From: Planctomycetota bacterium
GTDB taxonomy: Bacteria; Planctomycetota; Planctomycetia; Planctomycetales; Planctomycetaceae
Reading direction: 5' to 3'
Assembly: GCA_003388505.1 (NCBI GenBank)
Contig: QQVO01000033.1
Span: 21,483-85,482, forward strand
Length of the DNA stretch: 64,000 nt
Shown here: one piece after another, positions 1 through 7,942 of the stretch
Numbering within the stretch: position 1 is the first letter of the stretch
Layout of the letters: each line of letters begins with the position of its first letter
Made by a program: the position numbers and the translations under genes
The notes under the pieces: model-generated
What the model saw: only the letters and a program-made list of their open reading frames with translations
What the model was told of the DNA's origin: nothing
Databases searched by the model: none

Positions 1-318
1 TTGCCTGGGCTTTTTTCGCACACCGCCGGACTGGTCATCCAGCGGTAGCTGCGGAGGCGTTCGACGCCCGGCGCGCAGGACGATTCACTTCGGGAGAGCG
101 GGGCTCGGAAATCGCGTACCGGATTCGCAAGTCGGTCCAGCGCATATTGTCGTCAGCGATCAGGCAAGGTCTTGCGGGTCGCCTTTGTTCGGCTTGTCGG
201 CGGAGCCTCGGCAAACGCGAAACCGACAATCGGTTGTTGCGGGCGCTCAAACGGCCGCTTAATCTGGAGGGACGCATGGTGTCACGCACAGTTTGAGGTC
301 CGAGCCAGCGAAGCGGAT
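1..318. other. Upstream region without a recognised gene
   Basis: I see no convincing coding region here. Open frames in this stretch have no ribosome binding site and no recognisable protein features. It presumably holds the promoter of the FHA gene that starts at 319 and the end of whatever lies before the window. Confidence 0.5.
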
Positions 319-1869
319 ATGTCGACCGGCGAATCTTCCACCAGCCTGCGAACAGCGGGATCCTCCCTGGCGGAGCGGCTGCAGTCGTTTGCCGACGCCT
401 GCGGGATGCCGGGGACGATGCGGCTGAACGTCCGGAATCTCGAAACGGGCGAAGTGACCAAGCATGACTTCGCGACACCGTTCGTCCTGGTCGGCCGGGA
501 CCCCGCCTGCCAGATCGTGCTTCCGAATCCGGACGTGAGCGCGCGGCATGCTTATCTGCAGGTGATCGACGGTCGATTGCACTGTTTCGACGTCGGCAGC
601 CGGACCGGCATGCGGCTGAATGACGTGCTGCTCACTGAAGGCATTCTGAACGCCAGGGATTCGCTGCTGGTCGGACCGTACCAGGTCCAGCTTTCGCAGG
701 CTCCGGCCTACTGGACGCCGGAGGCGAACGGCGAGATGCCGCAGTTCGACAACAGCGTCGTGGATGGTGAGCTTCTGAAATTCGGAAACGCGCGGGGTCG
801 GTCTCGGAAGGATCCTGTGAAACGCCTGCGGCGCAAACTGACGCTGCTGGGGCGGAACAAACAGTGTCACATCAAACTCTCGCATGACAGCGTGGGACGG
901 ATTCACGCGGTCGTGGTGCGGACGAGAATGGGGAAGTGGTTTGTCAATTTGCGGCAGGACCGGGCGACGCTGGTCAATGACCGTCCGCTCGCGGGGCCCT
1001 GCGCTCCGCTGGGCGAGTCGGACCGGATCACTCTGGGCCGGTTCAAAATGACGCTGACGCACAATGCAGAGTCCGGGGCGCTCCGGCCCGATGACTCGAC
1101 GACCAACCTGAAGGGGAGATCGTTCGCTTCAGTCCCCGAGATGTTCGACGACGAACAGATGGGGCGGGCCGATGAATTGCAGCGCGACGAAATCGCTGAA
1201 GGATATCGAACGCATCCGGGGGGCGCGATTGAAGCGGCGTCGCGAGAAGCGGCATCGCGATCCATCGACCCGACCGTGATGGCCCTCATCAATGAATTCG
1301 GGCGGATGCATCGGCAGGTGCTCGAACAGACGCACCAGCAGAATCTGATGATGGCGCAGGTGATGGGGGCGATTCAGCAGAGCCAGGACGCCACGATCCA
1401 TCAGCAATTGGCTCAGATTCAGGCGATTACCGAAGAGTTGAACGTTCTGCGCCGCCCGCGCATTGAGCATTCGGACGCCGAGGCCGCGTCCGATGGACGA
1501 GCCGTTTCGCCGCAACCGGACACCGGCCCGACGATCGACGCGGAGCATGAACCGAAGCGGGAGGATCAAGTCGCGCCGGTTGCACCCCCGCCGCCGCATT
1601 CCACTCCAAACGCCGCAGGTTCGGACCTATCCGGTGCAGCAGACCGTGAGTCGCCGCAGGAGGTTTCGCAAGAGGCGGTGTTCGCAAGTGCGTCGCAGGA
1701 GGAGGACTGGGAGGAGGAGATTCCTGAAACCGCCTCAGACCGTGCGGCACGGAATCCCGCGGAGATGTACCGGGACATCACATTCCGGATCAACGAGCTG
1801 GAGCGTCAGCGTTCGAGCAGTTGGCAGCGGATCATGTCGCTGCTGGGGAAGCAGGATTCTGTGAATTAG
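319..1869 (+). CDS. Twin FHA domain protein with coiled coil and acidic tail
   Basis: Predicted cytosolic phosphothreonine-binding protein of 516 residues. Two FHA domains are visible. The first (about 55-127) has the GR of the first loop at 59-60, SARH at 75-78 and N101. The second (about 173-246) has GRN at 178-180, a Ser/His pair near 191-196 and N220. The middle (about 330-420) is Gln-rich and helical and looks coiled-coil. The remainder is a Pro/Glu-rich, probably disordered tail. The frame is open upstream to 172, but ATG 319 is preferred because the upstream residues are unlike an FHA protein. FHA proteins usually read the output of Ser/Thr kinases; the kinase at 4536 is a nearby candidate partner, which is inference. 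It has no membrane segment and no enzymatic domain. Confidence 0.85.
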   Translation: MSTGESSTSLRTAGSSLAERLQSFADACGMPGTMRLNVRNLETGEVTKHDFATPFVLVGRDPACQIVLPNPDVSARHAYLQVIDGRLHCFDVGSRTGMRLNDVLLTEGILNARDSLLVGPYQVQLSQAPAYWTPEANGEMPQFDNSVVDGELLKFGNARGRSRKDPVKRLRRKLTLLGRNKQCHIKLSHDSVGRIHAVVVRTRMGKWFVNLRQDRATLVNDRPLAGPCAPLGESDRITLGRFKMTLTHNAESGALRPDDSTTNLKGRSFASVPEMFDDEQMGRADELQRDEIAEGYRTHPGGAIEAASREAASRSIDPTVMALINEFGRMHRQVLEQTHQQNLMMAQVMGAIQQSQDATIHQQLAQIQAITEELNVLRRPRIEHSDAEAASDGRAVSPQPDTGPTIDAEHEPKREDQVAPVAPPPPHSTPNAAGSDLSGAADRESPQEVSQEAVFASASQEEDWEEEIPETASDRAARNPAEMYRDITFRINELERQRSSSWQRIMSLLGKQDSVN

Positions 1870-2394
1870 AGCGCTCTGCAGAACTGTGTTTGTGCTGAGG
1901 GGACAGGTTGGCTGGAGTTCGTCATCTCCGGCACAGCAGCGGGTCGAGAGCCGAGAGTCAAGGGTCGAGGGGCCGAATCTTTGACGCGTCGTTGGATAGG
2001 TCTCTTGACTCTCAGCCCTCAATTCATCTTCGGTCATGCATTCCCGAATCAAGAATGGATTGTTCTTGGGACCATATACCGAACTGCAGAGCGCTATAGT
2101 GCCTTGTCAGGGCTCTATTCTTGGGTTGGCTGGAGCGCAAATCCGCAAGAAACCCTGCGGGATTCGTGCATCCGAGCGAACCGCTTAACCCTCAATTGAC
2201 GATTAACGGGCTACTCGTCCGCGCTTCAGGCTTGAGAGTAGGACGGCAGGGTGTGAAAATTGCGGTCAGATCCTTCAGGCCGATGGCGGAGTTTCCGTGA
2301 CGCCGTTCGACCGGAGGCCGGCGGCAAACCGACTTGCGAGCAGGAGTTCTTGCGTTATCGAGCGTTACGACGTCTCCAGGCTGGCGGGCTGAGA
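1870..2394. other. Intergenic region with small inverted repeats
   Basis: No gene is supported in this 525-base gap. It contains GAGAGTCAAG near 1953 and its complement CTTGACTCTC near 2004, a CTGCAGAGCGCT inverted pair near 1872 and 2087, and one copy of an interspersed palindrome at 2145-2169. The 3' part must hold the promoter of the sigma factor gene at 2395; I cannot assign -35/-10 boxes. Confidence 0.5.
2145..2169. repeat. Interspersed 25-bp palindrome, copy 1
   Basis: Stem arms GCAAGAA and TTCGTGC flank ACCCTGCGGGA, forming a hairpin with an internal CCC/GGG pairing. The second copy at 41401-41425 differs by one base. The flanks are also related: both copies lie downstream of an AGGGCT(C/T)T stretch and a GCGCAAATC stretch, so the repeat unit is probably about 65-70 bp. 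Confidence 0.6.
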
Positions 2395-3042
2395 ATGAAC
2401 GAGTCCCACTATCTGCCTCCGAACCTCGCCGACACGACCTCCACGCGGCTGTTGCGGGGGGCGGCGGCGGGGGATGCGGCGGCGTGGCGGAAGCTGGTCG
2501 ATGCCTATGGGCCGGTCGTCCGTTACTGGGGCCGCCGGGCCGGGCTTAACAAGGCCGACCTGGCCGATGTCTTTCAGGAGACGTTCCTGGCCGTCTCCAA
2601 AAGTCTGCCGAAGTTCGAGCGGCAGGACGGGCAGGCAAAGTTTCGCGCGTGGCTGAAGACCGTGACGCTCAGCAAGGTGAGCAACCACTACGAGCGGAAG
2701 GGGAAGCAGCCTGCGGCGTTCGGCGGCACGACGGCGATGGCGCAGATGGGCGACGTCGCGGCGGCGTTCGACGTCGAAGAATCGGGCGAGGAAGACGCCG
2801 CGCTGGCCCATTCGGAAGCGACCTTCCTCGTCCAGCGCACGCTGCAGGTCATCCGCCAGGAGTTCCGCGAGAACACCTGGCAGGCCTTTTACCGCACCAC
2901 CATCGAAGGCTGCACGTCTTCGCAGGCCGCGGAGGAGCTTGGCATGACGGCACTGGCGGTGCGGAAGGCCAAGTCGCGCGTCATGCAGCGGCTGAAAGAC
3001 GCGCTCGACGGGCAGGCCGCAGATCCGCCTCAATCGGTCTGA
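2395..3042 (+). CDS. ECF-type RNA polymerase sigma factor
   Basis: Sigma-70 family protein of 215 residues that directs RNA polymerase to a small regulon. Region 2 is at about 20-95, with the core-binding stretch FQETFLAVSKSLPKF and the RAWLKTVTLSKV helix. Region 4 is at about 150-205, with a helix-turn-helix around SSQAAEELGMTALAVRKAKS. There is no region 1 or 3, as in ECF factors. The frame is open from 2260 but ATG 2395 fits the family N terminus. It is followed at 3204 by a secreted protein and at 4536 by a membrane kinase with an anti-sigma-like zinc finger. Pairing of ECF factors with Ser/Thr kinases is a known planctomycete arrangement, so the kinase probably controls this factor. The 29-bp elements at 3121 and 4433 are candidate targets. 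Confidence 0.9.
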   Translation: MNESHYLPPNLADTTSTRLLRGAAAGDAAAWRKLVDAYGPVVRYWGRRAGLNKADLADVFQETFLAVSKSLPKFERQDGQAKFRAWLKTVTLSKVSNHYERKGKQPAAFGGTTAMAQMGDVAAAFDVEESGEEDAALAHSEATFLVQRTLQVIRQEFRENTWQAFYRTTIEGCTSSQAAEELGMTALAVRKAKSRVMQRLKDALDGQAADPPQSV

Positions 3043-3120
3043 GCCACGCCCAGCGCGCGGGTGTCCCTGCTGGCTTGCCGGGTTTGGGGTGTCCTCGCAT
3101 GCAAGCGGCCCGCCCCCCCA

Positions 3121-3149
3121 AAAAACTGTCACACGCTTCGGTTCTCTCC
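3121..3149 (+). promoter_or_regulatory. Candidate ECF promoter, copy 1 of a 29-bp element
   Basis: This stretch begins AAAAACTGTCACACGCT and then CGGTTCT. It is 26/29 identical to 4433-4461, and each copy lies 54-74 bases before the start codon of a gene that follows the ECF sigma gene. Conservation in otherwise unrelated intergenic DNA suggests a shared promoter, with TGTCACA as the likely -35 element. Assignment to the sigma factor at 2395 is inference. Confidence 0.55.
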
Positions 3150-3203
3150 ACAGCGGAATTGGCCGCTTGATTCACTGGAACCGGATTGACAGGGAGCGAA
3201 GCG

Positions 3204-3527
3204 ATGTTGAAGCGAACCGTTGTGACGTCCGTAAGCAGTTTCCTCCTGCTGAGCGCAGCCGCCCTCGGCCAGCAGGCGGGGCCGGAACCTGAGGCGACAC
3301 GCTACGTCCTGGAATTCCTCGATGAACAGGGCAATGTCGAGCTGAGCGAGGATTTCGCGACGCGCGCCGAGGCAGAGAACGATCTGAAGAATTGGCAGGA
3401 GATGCATGACGAACTTGGCTGGGGAGCACTCAACGCAGAGATTCGCCCGGAGGCCGACATCGTCGCAGGCAAGGTCGGCAAGTTCCGCCCGGAGCCGAAA
3501 AAGCCGTTGAAACTGCGAGTGGCCTAG
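3204..3527 (+). CDS. Secreted small protein; N-terminal half of a gene split by an amber codon
   Basis: Protein of 107 residues with a Sec signal peptide (basic start MLKRTV, hydrophobic stretch to about residue 21). The mature part is acidic and mixed alpha/beta, with no family I recognise. Start ATG 3204 follows GGGAGCGAAGCG; a second upstream in-frame ATG at 3186 is less likely. The TAG at 3525-3527 is followed in the same frame, without any other stop, by 234 further codons to 4229. The downstream part has no ATG or ribosome binding site of its own near its beginning. The simplest reading is one 342-codon gene with a nonsense codon at position 108, possibly from CAG or TGG. It lies between the ECF sigma factor and its kinase and has the shared 29-bp promoter-like element upstream. 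Confidence 0.65.
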   Translation: MLKRTVVTSVSSFLLLSAAALGQQAGPEPEATRYVLEFLDEQGNVELSEDFATRAEAENDLKNWQEMHDELGWGALNAEIRPEADIVAGKVGKFRPEPKKPLKLRVA

Positions 3528-3536
3528 TTCCGTGAA

Positions 3537-4229
3537 TTGCAACTCCAAGGGCAATGGAAAGGATTGCAAGCCGAGTCCGAGTCAATTCTCGGACTCGATG
3601 AGCGCCTGAACAAGAGCAGGGAGGCGGTCGAACAAATCAAACGCGAAGGAGAAATAGAGTTGGGGAATGCGCTTGTGGAGAAAGCAGTGAACGATGCGGA
3701 GGAAGAGATTGTCGACCGCCGCGCGAAGCTCGAAGAACGCCTCACGGCGTTTGAAGAACGACTGCGCGACTTCAACTCCAAGCGTACAAAACTCGGCTAC
3801 GGCGGTACGTACGAGCCGGATGTCGTCTCGTTGCGCGAGCAGGCGGGGATTGCGGTTGCCAAGGGTTCAGACGCGGAGCGGCAGTCGCAATCGCAAGCTG
3901 AGCAAGAAAGGACTCTCGCACGAGATCAACTTGTTGGGTCAAAGTGGCATTGGGACAATCGCATGTGGTTCGTCGTCGAGTTCAAGGCAGATGGAATTGC
4001 ACAATTCTACGTTCACGGTAAACCTGCGAAGCAGCATCCTTGGTCAATGGAAGGCGACACGGTGCGAATCGTAGATATGGATCCAGAAACATATTTCGTT
4101 CACTGGTTCCGGTATGAGGGGCAGCTCGTTGGCGACCGTATCCTTGGTGCACAATGGTGGTTCAGTGATGCGAGGACGGGGAAGACCAATCCAAGAAAGT
4201 CGACTGAGAACCTCACACGAATTGAGTGA
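3537..4229 (+). CDS. Coiled-coil plus beta-rich domain; C-terminal half of the split gene
   Basis: If translated alone from TTG 3537 this gives 230 residues, but no good ribosome binding site precedes it and it lies in the same frame as the 3204 gene, only three sense codons after that gene's TAG. Residues 10-110 are charged and helical with heptad character (EEEIVDRRAKLEERLTAFEE), a probable coiled coil. From about 134 there is a Trp-rich beta domain (LVGSKWHWDN, FVVEFKADGIAQFY, RILGAQWWF) resembling small lipocalin-like beta barrels of planctomycete secreted proteins. Without the upstream signal peptide the product would stay in the cytosol. It could be a pseudogene fragment or be reached by stop-codon readthrough; sequence alone cannot decide. 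Confidence 0.5.
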   Translation: MQLQGQWKGLQAESESILGLDERLNKSREAVEQIKREGEIELGNALVEKAVNDAEEEIVDRRAKLEERLTAFEERLRDFNSKRTKLGYGGTYEPDVVSLREQAGIAVAKGSDAERQSQSQAEQERTLARDQLVGSKWHWDNRMWFVVEFKADGIAQFYVHGKPAKQHPWSMEGDTVRIVDMDPETYFVHWFRYEGQLVGDRILGAQWWFSDARTGKTNPRKSTENLTRIE

Positions 4230-4328
4230 GGTCCGTGAGTATGGACGCCCCCGACGGGTGGTGACTTCATGCAGTTTAATTGCTCTGTGCTACACCGCCC
4301 CCAACCTAGGCCGATCGACCACCCTTCC

Positions 4329-4370
4329 CACGCCCCGGGGAGCGGGCCAACCCGGGGCGTGTTTCTTCTT
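4329..4370 (+). terminator. Rho-independent terminator
   Basis: An 11-bp GC stem, CACGCCCCGGG (4329-4339) paired with CCCGGGGCGTG (4351-4361), has an 11-base loop and is followed by TTTCTTCTT. It lies 100 bases after the split gene and before the 29-bp element at 4433, so it separates that gene from the kinase transcript. Confidence 0.75.
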
Positions 4371-4432
4371 GTCTGGGAACCGTTTGCGGCAGCGGAAACA
4401 CATCGCGCGCCGTCGGTTGCGCCGATTCTCGG

Positions 4433-4461
4433 AAAAACTGTCACACGCTCCGGTTCTATCT
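4433..4461 (+). promoter_or_regulatory. Candidate ECF promoter, copy 2 of a 29-bp element
   Basis: Same element as 3121-3149, with three differences in 29 bases. It lies just after a strong terminator and 74 bases before the kinase start codon, which is a sensible place for the kinase promoter. TGTCACA is the probable -35 core. Confidence 0.55.
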
Positions 4462-4535
4462 CCTGGACCGGGCGGCCTGACGCTGCTCGCCTGCGAACAT
4501 CTGTCGTGCGAAGATGTGAATCCGAGGAACCAACC

Positions 4536-7500
4536 ATGACCGTCAAGCAATGCTGCACCGATCGGGAACTGAGCGACTTCGATCTGGGGGAACTGCGGGG
4601 AGACGAGTATGAGCAGATCGCCCGGCACCTGGAGGAGTGCCCGAGTTGTGCGACGCGATTTGAGAACCTGCCCGAGCAGGCCGACCCGGTGAGAGAGCAT
4701 CTGCGGCTGTCGTTGCCGGAAGAGATCCTGGTCGACGACCCCGAACTGAAGCAGTTGTCCGAAAGGGCCGCCGCATTGCTGGACACGGGCCGGCCCGCCT
4801 CGGCTGAGACATCGCTGATCGCGGCCGCGCGGCCGCAAGACCTGCAAGACGCGATCGCCGGGATGCTGAGTCCTCCCGAGTCGGAGGACGAACTGGGACG
4901 TCTCGGGGGTTACCGCGTGCAGGAAGTGCTTGGCGTGGGTGGGATGGGGATCGTCTTTCGGGCGGAGGATCCGGTGTTGCACCGCACCGTGGCGCTGAAA
5001 GTGATGAAGCCTGCGATCGCCTCCGACGCGGCGGCGCGTGAACGGTTTCTCCGCGAAGCGCGGGGGATGGCAGCGGTGGAGCACGATCACATCGTGACCA
5101 TCCACCAGGTGGGAGAAGAGCGCGACGTGCCGTTTCTGGCGATGCCGCTGCTTAAAGGAGAGTCCCTCTCCGCGCGATTGCAGCGTGAAGGGCGATTGGA
5201 GAGCGGCGAAGCACTGCGGATTACCGCCGAGGCGGCCCGCGGACTGGCGGCTGCGCACACCCAGGGACTGGTCCATCGGGATATCAAGCCGGACAACATC
5301 TGGTTGGAGGAGGGAACGGGGCGGGTCAAGATCCTCGACTTCGGACTGGCTCGGGCCGTCGACGCGCCGTCCGAGGTGACGCAGTCGGGTCAGGTGCTCG
5401 GCACGGCCTCGTATCTGTCACCAGAGCAGGCAAGTGGAGAGACGGTTGACGCGCGAAGCGACCTGTTCAGCCTGGGGGTCACGCTCTACCAGATGCTGAC
5501 CGGTCGGCGGCCTTTCGATCGTCCGAGCCTGATTGCGACGCTCAAAGCAATCGGCGCCGACGAACCACAACGGCTGGATGAGGCCGATTCTGAAACACCA
5601 CCGGGTGTTCTTCCACTCGTCGGGCGGTTGCTGGAAAAGAATCCGGAATCACGGTTTCAGACGGCCGAAGAGGTGGTGCAGGCGATCGAGGATGTCCGAA
5701 GCACGGACGAGCGGCCGCGTGTCGCATCGGCAGCCGGCGTGGTTCCGCCCCGCAAGCGGTTGCTGGTCGCCGCGTCCGGTTTGCTGGCCGCCGTGCTGCT
5801 GGCCGGGATCTTTGTGATCGTGCGGGACAAGGACGGCAATCCCATCGCCCGGCTGTTCTTCCCGGACGGCGCCTCGGCGGATGTCTCTCGGGAGGGTGAG
5901 GAAGCGCAGCCCGCACCGGTTGTGCCGCATCCCGCAGTCGTCTCAACCGATCCCGACTACGAACATCGTCCCTGGCTGCCCGAGGGACTCGTGGCAGTCA
6001 TCGGAGACGAGCGCGGGCGGCATTGGGGGCGGCGCGACGGGGTGGGCGGCTCGGCCATCAATGGGTTCGAGGTGAGCCCGGATGGGGCAACGCTCGCGAC
6101 CGGTGATCAGCACGGCGTACATCTCTGGGAGATTGCCACGCTGCAGGAGCAGGCGTTTGTTCCCACACCGACCGGGCCGGTCGCCTATTCGCCCGATGGA
6201 CGCCTGCTGGCGACCGGCAGCGGGAACCGGCTTGTCGTCTACGAAGTTTCGGGCGCCGAACTGCGGCCGATCGTCGACCGCGAGATCTATCCGGCCGAGA
6301 CGACCGTTTTCTCGGTCGCGTTCTACGACGACGGCAAGCGTTTGATCACCGCATCGCACAACGAGTTCCGTCTCTGGGACATGACGGGAGACGAACCACG
6401 TCTGGCAAACTCGATTGGACACTTGGGCGCGGGCGCCCCGGTGGCGGTCTCCCCTGACGGTAGAACGCTTGCCTCGATGTCGGCGGAAGACACGATCCAG
6501 CTGTGGGACATTGCGGGCGAAGCTCTCCGGGAGACTGTGCTCTTGGAAGGTCACGAAGCGCCCGTTACGTCGCTGATGTTTGCTCCCGACGGCAAGACGC
6601 TCGCCTCGGGCAGCCGTGATGACACCGTACGAATCTGGGATCTGAACGGTGCGGAACTGCACAAGCTGCGGCCGTTCGAGCACGCCGGCGGGCAAAACCA
6701 TAGCGTCTCCTTCTCTCCAGATGGACGCTACCTCGCCGCCAGCCTGGATGGCGGCGACCGACTGCAGGTGTGCCTGTTCGATCGGGACGATCCGACGTAT
6801 TCGATCAAGACGTTCATCGAGGCACGGCAGGGACAACTCGAATTCAGTCCGGACGGCAAGACTCTGCTCGTCGGTCAACAGTCCGGACTGGTGCGATTGT
6901 TCGACGTCTCGGGCCAGCCGCGCGAACTCCACGAACCTTCCAGTCTGCTGCCGGGGCCGGGGAGTGTGGCGTACTGTCGTGATGGGAAGACTCTCGCCAC
7001 CGTCGGTCCCGACCGGAAAGTTCATTTGTGGGACGTCTCGGAACGGCTGCCGACGTTGGAAACCGTTCTGAGCGAAGAACTGCCCAGCAGCGTGAGTCCT
7101 CGGTTGCGCTGCTCTCCCGACGGCCGCTGGCTGGTTGGAGGAGGGGACGTCGTATGGGATCTGTCAGGCGACCAACCACGGTCGGTCGCGATGCCGTCGT
7201 ACCACAGGTTCGCCTTCGCAGCCGTTGACGGCGAGCTGGCCACGCTGGGAGACGGTCAACTGCGAGTCTGGGACATGAGTGGAGACGAGCCTGTGGAGCA
7301 GTTCGCACAGGAATTGCCGGAAGGCACTGATCTCCTCGCATTCTCGCCTGACGGAGATCTTCTGGTCTCCGCAGTGGAGGGGTCGAAACAGGCAACCATC
7401 TGGCGGGTTGCCGAAAGTGCGATTGAGCAGGGCGCGACCTTGGAAACCCGTCCGCTGAGAGACCTCTCCTTTACAACAGATGGTCGGCTCATCACGCCCA

Positions 7501-7793
7501 AGCATTACGGCCCAACGGGAGCCGATGTCTGGGATGTGCGCGGGTCGGAGGCTCGACTGTTGGACGAGTTGCCGACATCTTACACACTCAGCGTCACTCC
7601 CATCGACGAGGATCGTTTCCTCACCAGCGAAGAGACAGGCCGGGTCACGGAGTGGAGGGATGGGCAGCCACAGCGCGAGTGGCAGTTGCCGGGCACCGTG
7701 CACGACCTGTCTGTCTCTCCCGACGGCGGCTACCTCGCAACCGCCAACGGGAATGGAACGGTCTACATTCTTCGACTGGATGGGAATCCGTAA
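4536..7793 (+). CDS. Membrane Ser/Thr protein kinase with anti-sigma-like zinc finger and WD40 sensor
   Basis: Protein of 1085 residues that should phosphorylate Ser/Thr. The N-terminal 50 residues carry HLEECPSC (31-38), the HxxxCxxC zinc-binding pattern of anti-sigma factors. The kinase domain (about 125-390) has the Gly-rich loop LGVGGMGIVF, ALK lysine 155, HRDIKPDN (247-254), DFG (268-270) and a SPEQ activation segment, so it looks active. A single membrane span lies at about 409-429. The rest (about 500-1085) is made of WD40-like repeats with recurring FSPDGK..A and LWD motifs, expected outside the cytosol. ATG 4536 follows GAGGAACCAACC; the longer frame from 4269 contains a terminator and a promoter-like element and is rejected. 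Together with the sigma gene at 2395 this suggests that an external signal read by the beta propellers controls sigma release or phosphorylation; that mechanism is inferred. Confidence 0.9.
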   Translation: MTVKQCCTDRELSDFDLGELRGDEYEQIARHLEECPSCATRFENLPEQADPVREHLRLSLPEEILVDDPELKQLSERAAALLDTGRPASAETSLIAAARPQDLQDAIAGMLSPPESEDELGRLGGYRVQEVLGVGGMGIVFRAEDPVLHRTVALKVMKPAIASDAAARERFLREARGMAAVEHDHIVTIHQVGEERDVPFLAMPLLKGESLSARLQREGRLESGEALRITAEAARGLAAAHTQGLVHRDIKPDNIWLEEGTGRVKILDFGLARAVDAPSEVTQSGQVLGTASYLSPEQASGETVDARSDLFSLGVTLYQMLTGRRPFDRPSLIATLKAIGADEPQRLDEADSETPPGVLPLVGRLLEKNPESRFQTAEEVVQAIEDVRSTDERPRVASAAGVVPPRKRLLVAASGLLAAVLLAGIFVIVRDKDGNPIARLFFPDGASADVSREGEEAQPAPVVPHPAVVSTDPDYEHRPWLPEGLVAVIGDERGRHWGRRDGVGGSAINGFEVSPDGATLATGDQHGVHLWEIATLQEQAFVPTPTGPVAYSPDGRLLATGSGNRLVVYEVSGAELRPIVDREIYPAETTVFSVAFYDDGKRLITASHNEFRLWDMTGDEPRLANSIGHLGAGAPVAVSPDGRTLASMSAEDTIQLWDIAGEALRETVLLEGHEAPVTSLMFAPDGKTLASGSRDDTVRIWDLNGAELHKLRPFEHAGGQNHSVSFSPDGRYLAASLDGGDRLQVCLFDRDDPTYSIKTFIEARQGQLEFSPDGKTLLVGQQSGLVRLFDVSGQPRELHEPSSLLPGPGSVAYCRDGKTLATVGPDRKVHLWDVSERLPTLETVLSEELPSSVSPRLRCSPDGRWLVGGGDVVWDLSGDQPRSVAMPSYHRFAFAAVDGELATLGDGQLRVWDMSGDEPVEQFAQELPEGTDLLAFSPDGDLLVSAVEGSKQATIWRVAESAIEQGATLETRPLRDLSFTTDGRLITPKHYGPTGADVWDVRGSEARLLDELPTSYTLSVTPIDEDRFLTSEETGRVTEWRDGQPQREWQLPGTVHDLSVSPDGGYLATANGNGTVYILRLDGNP

Positions 7794-7942
7794 ATGGACC
7801 CGGTCGTATCCTCGTGAACGGCGAAGATGGCGTGGCGGGAATTCTTTCGGCGACAGCCAGTGGACACTCGGCCAATGCTCCACGTGCACCTGCGCGTGCG
7901 GGCGCTGGGTCGTCGTCCTCTTGGTTCCTGCGGCGCCGGAGA

